A stretch of DNA of 12,306 bases. Source: Bradyrhizobium sp. (GTDB taxonomy: Bacteria; Pseudomonadota; Alphaproteobacteria; Rhizobiales; Xanthobacteraceae). The notes under the pieces are model-generated. The model ran no database searches and was not told the origin of the DNA. It was given only the letters and a program-made list of their open reading frames with translations. Below are positions 7,376 through 12,306 of this stretch, piece after piece (the first letter of the stretch is position 1; every line of letters starts with the position of its first letter). The position numbers and the translations under genes are program-made. The stretch covers positions 1 through 12,306 of the forward strand of contig JAICIT010000028.1 in assembly GCA_025960445.1 (NCBI GenBank). The letters run 5' to 3'.

Positions 7376-7975
7376 CTATTTGGCAGCCGCGCTCAACAGG
7401 TTCATCAGGATGTTCTGAAATCCAACCGGGATGCGCGTGTTCTTCCGGCGCACCGACTTCTCCAGTGCCTCCGCAATTTCCTCTATGGTATAGTCCTGGG
7501 TCGTGGATTTTGCGATGAGGTCGCGCCACATCGCCGACAGCGATTTTCCGGCGTGAAACGGCCGCTTGATGATCACACCCTGTGATCTAGCCCATCGAAG
7601 AATCTCATCGACGGTTTGCGGACCGCAATTCCGTGCGCCAACAATATCGGAATAGCTCAGGCTTCGCAGCAGGCGCGCGGGCGGTATCCATCTCCCTTTC
7701 GGCGGAGTTTCGCCGGTCAACTCCGGCGCCAGGTTCTTGAGGACGTTTTCGGCGCGTATGCTCAAGGGCGTCGACTGTGCGGGCGCTTCCGCCAAAACTT
7801 CCCTGGAGCTCGAAGATGAGGTGAATGACGCTATCTGCGGACGGAAAGCAGGAGCAGGCTTGTTGTCACGCCGCGCGATCGAACGAGCGGCATCGCCGCT
7901 CGCGGCGGTCCCGCTGCCGTTCTCCGGCCAGCTATCGCACTCCCGCGCGTTCGAAGTTTTCAACTTTCGAAGCAT
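7376..7975 (-). CDS. Stand-alone RNA polymerase alpha-CTD-like protein
   Basis: A 199-residue protein of no recognised named family. Residues 1-65 are low-complexity, rich in S, A and R, and probably disordered. Residues 70-136 resemble the helix-hairpin-helix C-terminal domain of RNA polymerase alpha. LSIRAENVLK matches E. coli LTVRSANCLK and keeps R74 and N77 (R265 and N268 of alpha). NCGPQTVDEI keeps G118 and E124 (G296 and E302), with K298 and S299 replaced by Q120 and T121. Those residues bind minor-groove DNA in alpha. An extra stretch, TGETPPKGRWIPPA (87-100), sits between the two motifs. Residues 145-199 form a second, predicted helical region (DYTIEEIAEALEKSV, GFQNILMNLLSAAAK). The start has a perfect AGGAGG, though only three bases before ATG, and a good promoter upstream. 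It may bind DNA as a regulator; this is inferred from the motif match alone. Confidence 0.65.
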   Translation of the reverse strand: MLRKLKTSNARECDSWPENGSGTAASGDAARSIARRDNKPAPAFRPQIASFTSSSSSREVLAEAPAQSTPLSIRAENVLKNLAPELTGETPPKGRWIPPARLLRSLSYSDIVGARNCGPQTVDEILRWARSQGVIIKRPFHAGKSLSAMWRDLIAKSTTQDYTIEEIAEALEKSVRRKNTRIPVGFQNILMNLLSAAAK

Positions 7976-8013
7976 TGGCCTCCTGCCATCGAAGTCACGC
8001 TTCGCACGGCGAA

Positions 8014-8042
8014 ATTATCCGCACCATAAGCATAAAGTTCAA
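8014..8042 (-). promoter_or_regulatory. Promoter candidate for the alphaCTD-like gene
   Basis: On the minus strand TTGAAC (8042-8037), a 17-base spacer, and GATAAT (8019-8014) form a sigma-70-type promoter with a near-consensus -10. Initiation near 8007 would give a leader of about 30 bases ending in AGGAGG and the ATG at 7975. It lies in the most AT-rich part of the divergent region. Confidence 0.5.
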
Positions 8043-8046
8043 TATG

Positions 8047-8061
8047 TATCGTTATGCGATA
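8047..8061. repeat. Small dyad in the divergent region upstream of the transporter
   Basis: TATCG (8047-8051) and CGATA (8057-8061) are perfect complements around TTATG, just upstream of the -35 of the alphaCTD-like gene promoter. GCATAA at 8030-8035 and TTATGC at 8052-8057 form a second, overlapping dyad. This is a candidate operator site; no protein is assigned. Confidence 0.35.
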
Positions 8062-8145
8062 TAAAGGCATGGAACAGCATTGGTTCCTGCGACGAAAGTG
8101 AAATTGACAGGCTTGGCACGAAGGGAATTCTCTGGGGTTTCAAAG

Positions 8146-8193
8146 AGGCATTTAAAGTGCCTTGCCGGCTGACCGTTCGATCGAGCGGCAGGC
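8146..8193 (+). repeat. Two overlapping hairpins in the transporter leader
   Basis: AGGCA/TGCCT (8146-8162, seven-base loop) overlaps a longer stem of GCC-T-TGCCG with CGGCAGGC (8159-8193, one bulge, 18-base loop). They cannot form together. They lie 39 bases or more upstream of the start of the binding-protein gene. No known riboswitch was recognised. The rest of 7976-8231 holds the features listed separately and no gene. Confidence 0.3.
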
Positions 8194-8231
8194 TTGTGCG
8201 GCCGCATAAAAGGCTGGGAGGATCAATACTC

Positions 8232-9602
8232 ATGAAAAGCGAAATTTTCGGACGAGAAATCCTGAAATCAAGCGGCAATGCGAGCGTGTCACGCCGCACA
8301 TTGTTGCAGGTTGGCGCGGGGCTTTTCGGTAGCGCCCTTTTGCCCGGAACCATCAACGGCGCACTTGCGGAAGAACATCCGTCGATTGGCACCTATCCCG
8401 CCGGTTCCTCCGGCTCGTCGGTTTTCATCGGCATCACCGTCCCGCGCACCGGGACCTACGCTCTGCAGGGCGAGGACGAGCTGAAGGGGTATGAACTCGC
8501 TGTCGAACACATCAACAGCGGCAATGAACTGATCAAGAAGATTTCGCCGAAGACAACCAAGGGGGTGCTCGGCAAGGAACTGAAATTCGGCGTCGCCGAC
8601 TCCGGCGCCAAGCCGAATGAGGCTGTGCAGGCCGAACAACGCTTTATCAGCGAGAACAAGGCCGTGCTGATGACAGGCTCGACCTCGAGCGCAGTCGCCG
8701 TGGCGCTCAACAAACTCGCCCAGCGCGAGAAAGTGCTCTACGTCGCCGGCATTTCCGGTTCCAACGACACTACGGGCAAGGATTGCGTGCGCTACGGCTT
8801 CCGGCAGTGCTTCTATGGCCAGACCGCCGCGGCCGCGATCGGCCCGATCGTCGTCAAGAATTTCGGCAAGGGCAAGAAGGCCGCCTACCTGACGCCCGAC
8901 TACACCTACGGGCACACCGTCACCAAATCGATGCAGGACTACCTGGCGACTGCCGGGTGGACCACCGCGACCAACCAGGTCGCTCCGCTCGGCGCGCCCG
9001 ACTATTCTTCGTATCTGCTCAACATCGCCAATTCCGGTGCCGACGTGTTGCTCAACGTCAACTGGGGCCACGACGCGGTGTTGTCGACACAGCAGGCCAA
9101 GCAATTCGGCATCTTCGACAAGATGAAGCTGGTGGTGCCGTACCAGACGCCGTTCCTCGCTCGGGAAGCCGGAGACTCGCTGTTGGCCGGCGTCTATGCG
9201 GCAACGGATTTCTGGTGGACGCTCGAGGACAAGTATCCGCTCGCCAAGATGTTCGTCGAGGCGTTCGAGAAGAAATACGGCTACAAGCCGGAGTGGGGCG
9301 CCAACAACGCCTACATGGAGTTCGCACTTTGGGCGGAGGCGGTGGAAAACGCCGGAACCTTCTATCCGCCGGAGGTTATTAAGTCATACGAAGCCGGCCG
9401 GAAGATTCAATCGACCGTCGGCGAGGTCTATTTCCGCAAAGAGGATCACCAGCTCGTGCGGCCCGTGATTATCGTCAAGGGCAAGGCACCCAAGGATATG
9501 AAGAACAAGGAAGACTATTACGACGTTGTGGAGATCGTTCCCGGCGCCGGGTTGATGCAGAAGCCCGACGCATTTGGCTGCAGTCTCGGCGACTATACCT
9601 GA
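8232..9602 (+). CDS. ABC transporter periplasmic substrate-binding protein (HAAT / branched-chain amino acid type)
   Basis: A 456-residue binding protein that captures substrate in the periplasm and delivers it to the permeases encoded downstream. The N-terminus carries a twin-arginine signal, SRRTLLQ at 20-26, followed by a hydrophobic stretch and a likely cleavage site after ALA at 44-46, so export is by Tat in folded form. The mature part is a type I periplasmic-binding fold of the LivJ/HAAT class: VFIGITVPRTGTYALQGEDELKG near 64-86, GSTSSAVAVALNKLAQ in the first lobe, and TPDYTYGHTVTKSMQDYL in the second. The class transports branched-chain amino acids, amides, urea or aromatic acids, and the substrate here cannot be read from sequence. 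The start at 8232 has GGGAGGA nine bases upstream; the open frame further upstream is antisense to the neighbouring gene. A strong hairpin follows the stop. Confidence 0.95.
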   Translation: MKSEIFGREILKSSGNASVSRRTLLQVGAGLFGSALLPGTINGALAEEHPSIGTYPAGSSGSSVFIGITVPRTGTYALQGEDELKGYELAVEHINSGNELIKKISPKTTKGVLGKELKFGVADSGAKPNEAVQAEQRFISENKAVLMTGSTSSAVAVALNKLAQREKVLYVAGISGSNDTTGKDCVRYGFRQCFYGQTAAAAIGPIVVKNFGKGKKAAYLTPDYTYGHTVTKSMQDYLATAGWTTATNQVAPLGAPDYSSYLLNIANSGADVLLNVNWGHDAVLSTQQAKQFGIFDKMKLVVPYQTPFLAREAGDSLLAGVYAATDFWWTLEDKYPLAKMFVEAFEKKYGYKPEWGANNAYMEFALWAEAVENAGTFYPPEVIKSYEAGRKIQSTVGEVYFRKEDHQLVRPVIIVKGKAPKDMKNKEDYYDVVEIVPGAGLMQKPDAFGCSLGDYT

Positions 9603-9621
9603 GCCAAGTCAGGCGCCCTTG

Positions 9622-9659
9622 GCGCCGCGGGCAGTCGCCACTGCCCGCGGCGCTGTTTT
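9622..9659 (+). terminator. 14-bp hairpin with T-tract between binding protein and permease
   Basis: GCGCCGCGGGCAGT (9622-9635) pairs perfectly with 9640-9653 around a four-base loop CGCC, followed by TGTTTT. It fits an intrinsic terminator. In transporter operons such hairpins after the binding-protein gene often cause partial termination or protect the 3' end, giving more binding protein than permease. Confidence 0.65.
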
Positions 9660-9712
9660 GCGCCAATTCCACAAGCGGGCCGACATTTCAGCAACCGTAG
9701 CGATTGCCCATC

Positions 9713-10588
9713 ATGATCAATTGGCCCAATTTTATTTCGCAGGTGTTCAATGGGCTGGCGCTCGGGGCGTTGCTGGCGCTGATCAGCTCGGGCCTGACGA
9801 TTATCTACGGCACGCTCGGCGTGCTCAATCTCGCGCATGGCGCGATGTTCATGCTTGGCGGTTACGCCGGCTTCGTCGCCTATCAATATACAAGTTCCTT
9901 CATCGTCGCGGTGATCGCCGGTTCGCTGTTTGTCATGGTCGTCGGACTGGCGATGGAACGGATCATCATCCGCCATTTCTACAACCGCCCGCATGAGGAC
10001 CAGCTTCTCGTCACGTTCGGGCTCGGCATCTGCTTTGTCGAGATCGTGCGGCTTTTCTTTTCGAGCCAGTCGAAGCAAGTGCCGCCGCCGCCACTATTTC
10101 AGGGGATCACGTCGCTCGGCTTCATGTATTACCCGACGTATCGGCTGGCGGTGGTCGGCATCGTCGCGGTCGCGCTCGGTGTTCTCTTTCTTGTTCTGTA
10201 TCGCACGCGACTGGGCATGATCGTGCGCGCCGGCATCGAAGATTCAGTGATGGTGGACTCGCTCGGCATCAACGTTCACCGCGTCTTCATGATCGTGTTC
10301 GGCATCGGCGCCATGGCGGCCGGCTTCGCCGGTATCGTCAACGCTCCAGTGGTTTCGCTCACGCCGGGCGTCGGCGATGACATCCTGGTCGAAACTTTCG
10401 TGGTGGTGGTGATCGGTGGGGTAGGCTCGTTCCCGGGCGCTGTTCTCGGTGGGCTGATCGCCGGCGAGATCATCAGCGTCACCTCGATGTTCAATCCCGG
10501 CTACGCCTATGTGATGCTGTTCGCGGTGATGACGCTTGTGCTGGTGGTGCGGCCGCACGGGCTGCTCGGTGTAGAGGGCCGCGAATGA
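9713..10588 (+). CDS. Branched-chain amino acid-type ABC transporter permease, LivH-like
   Basis: A 291-residue inner-membrane permease of the LivH family, with about eight hydrophobic segments. Conserved features include ALGALLALISSGLTIIYG near residue 17, the LNLAHGAMFMLGGYAG stretch near 38-53, and GVGSFPGAVLGGLIAGEIIS in the C-terminal third. It would form a heterodimer with the LivM part of the next gene and connect to the ATPases. Two starts are possible: ATG at 9713 (chosen, MINWPNF) and TTG at 9704, three codons upstream. Neither has a clear ribosome-binding site, so translation may be weak or coupled. The stop overlaps a five-codon ORF that leads into the next gene. The hairpin at 9622-9653 separates it from the binding-protein gene; it is otherwise in the same operon. 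Confidence 0.94.
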   Translation: MINWPNFISQVFNGLALGALLALISSGLTIIYGTLGVLNLAHGAMFMLGGYAGFVAYQYTSSFIVAVIAGSLFVMVVGLAMERIIIRHFYNRPHEDQLLVTFGLGICFVEIVRLFFSSQSKQVPPPPLFQGITSLGFMYYPTYRLAVVGIVAVALGVLFLVLYRTRLGMIVRAGIEDSVMVDSLGINVHRVFMIVFGIGAMAAGFAGIVNAPVVSLTPGVGDDILVETFVVVVIGGVGSFPGAVLGGLIAGEIISVTSMFNPGYAYVMLFAVMTLVLVVRPHGLLGVEGRE

Positions 10589-10602
10589 ACGTGGTCACCT
10601 GA
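10585..10602 (+). other. Five-codon linker ORF joining livH and livM-livG
   Basis: ATG at 10585 overlaps the livH stop (ATGA) and encodes MNVVT before a TGA whose last base is the A of the next gene's ATG (TGATG). This makes an unbroken chain of stop-start overlaps between two genes that lack a visible ribosome-binding site. It may let ribosomes pass from one to the other; it may also be chance. Confidence 0.25.
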
Positions 10603-12306
10603 TGCTCAAACAACGCCCATTCCTGATCGAGACATTGACCGCAATAGGCCTGATCGCGGCGCCTTTCCTGCTGCCTCACATCGGATTTGCGCCCAATACA
10701 GTCAACCGCATCCTGGTGTGGGGACTGTTCGGTATCGGCTTCGATATCCTGTTCGGCTTTACCGGGCTGTTGTCGTTCGGCCAATCCGCATTCTACGGCA
10801 CCGGCGGTTTCGTCGCGGCGTACCTTCTCACTCGCGCCGGATTTCCATATGTCGTTCCGGCGCTGATCATCGGCATGATCGCGGCGGCCGCAGTCGGCTA
10901 TCTGATCGGGCTGATCGCGCTGCGCCGTACCGGCATCTATTTCGCCATGATCACGGTGGCGATCGCGGAAGTGTTTTACTTTGTCGAATTCAATCCGCTT
11001 GCGGACTGGACCGGCGGCGAGAACGGTTTGCCCGGCGTGCCGACGCCGAGTATTCATCTCGGCTTTACGACCCTTCACTTCACCACCGGTTGGTCGCTCT
11101 ACCAGTTTCTTGCGCTGTGCTACTTTATCGGCATCGTGATCGCGCTGCGGATCGTGCGCTCCCCGGTTGGCGCAATCCTGAGCGCGATCCGCGACAACCC
11201 GCTGCGCGCGATCGCCGTGGGGCATAACATCCACGGCTACAAGCTGGCGGCATTCGTGATTGCTGCGGCGTATGCGGGCTTTGCTGGCGGCCTGCTCGGC
11301 GTGTTGCAGGCCTTCATGCCGCCGGACGCGTTCACCTTCGACACTTCAGGCCAGCTCGTGATGCAGACCGCGATCGGCGGCAGGGGCACCCTGTTCGGTC
11401 CGTTGGTCGGGGCGACGGTCTGGCTGTTCCTGCAGGATTTCCTGCAAGCGGCGCTCGGCCTCGGCGCGGCGTGGAAACTGGTGCTCGGCATCGTGTTCGT
11501 GCTGCTGGTGTGCTTCCTCCGTCGCGGCATCATCGGTGGGCTGGAGGATCTTTACGGCTGGATCACCGGCAAGCGCGGCAAAGTCGGCGAGCCCGATGAA
11601 GCAAAGGCTGAGCCGATCGACAGTGCTCCGTACCAGCCAAAGGAAGCGGTAGTAACGGCCGAGCCGGTGCCGCTGGCAACTGCGGCTCGCCGGCGCGCGG
11701 GCGAGCACGTGGCGCACGACGGGCCGATCCTGCAGGCGAGCGGCCTGACCAAACGCTACGGCGGCCTGATCGCCAACAACGATGTCGATTTTGTCGTCAA
11801 TCGCGGCGAACTGCGCGGCATCATCGGTCCGAATGGCGCCGGTAAAACGACGTTTTTCAAGATGCTGACCTGCGAAATCCAGCCGACCTCGGGCAAGATC
11901 GTTTTCGACGGGCGCGATATCACGGGCATGAACGTTACCAATGTCTGCCAGCTCGGTCTGACCAAGAGTTACCAGGTCAATCAGCTGTTCTCAGGGCTGA
12001 CCGTTCACGAAAATCTTGTCATCGCCGCGCTCGCCGAGTTGCGCGGAAAATTCAAGCTCGATCTGTTCCGCAGCCTCGACAGCATTCCGGGACTGAACGA
12101 ACAGGTCGAACGTACATTGGGGCTGGTGAATCTCTCGTCACGCTCGGCTACGCCGGTCTCGCAACTTGCCTATGGCGAGAAGCGGCGGCTCGAAATCGGC
12201 CTGGCGCTCGCCACCTCGCCCAAGCTGCTGCTGCTTGATGAGCCGCTCGCCGGGATGAGCCCGCGCGAGCGCGCCGAAACCGTCAAACTGCTCAAGTCGA
12301 TCAGCC
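10602..12306 (+). CDS. LivM-LivG fusion: ABC transporter permease/ATP-binding protein, partial at window end
   Basis: One unbroken frame encodes at least 568 residues, open at the window edge. Residues 1 to about 325 are a LivM-type permease with GLLSFGQSAFYGTGGF near 60-75, NPLRAIAVGHNIHGYKLAAF near 200-219 and a glycine-rich AYAGFAGGLLG segment. Residues 330-378 form a charged, proline- and alanine-rich linker. From about 380 there is a LivG-type ATPase with Walker A GPNGAGKT (409-416), signature LAYGE (522-526) and Walker B LLLLDE (542-547). The H-loop and the last 60-80 residues lie beyond the window. The Q-loop region reads KSYQVNQLF. Residues for ATP binding and hydrolysis are intact, so it should be active. 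Such fusions are known in rhizobial HAAT transporters. The start at 10602 overlaps the stop of a tiny linker ORF. A LivF partner is expected downstream. Confidence 0.95.
   Translation, partial: MLKQRPFLIETLTAIGLIAAPFLLPHIGFAPNTVNRILVWGLFGIGFDILFGFTGLLSFGQSAFYGTGGFVAAYLLTRAGFPYVVPALIIGMIAAAAVGYLIGLIALRRTGIYFAMITVAIAEVFYFVEFNPLADWTGGENGLPGVPTPSIHLGFTTLHFTTGWSLYQFLALCYFIGIVIALRIVRSPVGAILSAIRDNPLRAIAVGHNIHGYKLAAFVIAAAYAGFAGGLLGVLQAFMPPDAFTFDTSGQLVMQTAIGGRGTLFGPLVGATVWLFLQDFLQAALGLGAAWKLVLGIVFVLLVCFLRRGIIGGLEDLYGWITGKRGKVGEPDEAKAEPIDSAPYQPKEAVVTAEPVPLATAARRRAGEHVAHDGPILQASGLTKRYGGLIANNDVDFVVNRGELRGIIGPNGAGKTTFFKMLTCEIQPTSGKIVFDGRDITGMNVTNVCQLGLTKSYQVNQLFSGLTVHENLVIAALAELRGKFKLDLFRSLDSIPGLNEQVERTLGLVNLSSRSATPVSQLAYGEKRRLEIGLALATSPKLLLLDEPLAGMSPRERAETVKLLKSIS

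Noticed and set aside
8114-8128. TGGCACG resembling a sigma-54 -24 element
   Set aside because: The GC of the -12 element is missing at the required spacing, so it does not qualify.
8104-8132. Perfect TTGACA as the -35 of a transporter promoter
   Set aside because: No acceptable -10 hexamer lies 16 to 18 bases downstream, so I do not list a promoter, although an activator-dependent one cannot be excluded.
7737-8231. Upstream extension of the binding-protein frame
   Set aside because: Much of it is antisense to the alphaCTD-like gene, it precedes the Tat signal, and ATG 8232 has GGGAGGA at the right distance.
10491-11234. A 247-codon minus-strand frame opposite livH-livM
   Set aside because: Its D/R/H/Q-rich composition is typical of antisense of a GC-rich membrane-protein gene, and the plus-strand livM frame is certain.

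Overview
This window looks like chromosome of a GC-rich alphaproteobacterium of the Bradyrhizobium / Rhodopseudomonas type (Hyphomicrobiales). The call rests on the GreA and CarB sequences, the large branched-chain (HAAT) ABC transporter with a fused permease-ATPase, and a general-stress (EcfG-type) promoter in front of a Dps gene. It is inferred from sequence character, not from a search. No tRNA, rRNA, insertion sequence, CRISPR array or phage gene was seen.

Left part, minus strand (5-5987). Reading in the direction of transcription there is a class I SAM methyltransferase (5262-5987), carB for the carbamoyl-phosphate synthase large subunit (1730-5059), greA (1112-1588) with an intrinsic terminator just after it, and then a separate pair of small DoxX-family membrane proteins (421-816 and 5-409). 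carA is not next to carB. The 200-base carB leader holds an intrinsic terminator ending 28 bases before the start codon, a 17-codon ORF and a competing pairing, a layout that suggests transcription attenuation.

Middle part (5988-7975). A 111-base divergent region separates the methyltransferase from a plus-strand dps gene (6099-6626). It holds a good match to the alphaproteobacterial EcfG promoter, overlaid by two inverted repeats. Convergent to dps is a MarR-type regulator (6773-7240, minus). Upstream of that, also minus, is a 199-residue protein (7376-7975) whose centre resembles the C-terminal DNA-binding domain of RNA polymerase alpha. This unusual stand-alone alphaCTD-like protein is divergent from the transporter.

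Right part, plus strand (8232-12306). This is an uptake system of the branched-chain amino acid / amide / aromatic-acid (HAAT) family: a Tat-exported periplasmic binding protein, a strong hairpin, a LivH-like permease, and a LivM-LivG fusion that runs off the window end. A LivF ATPase is expected just beyond. The MarR and alphaCTD-like proteins are positional candidates for its regulators, but no operator proves this.

The best leads for something undescribed are the alphaCTD-like protein, the carB leader, and the layered dyads on the stress promoter of dps.
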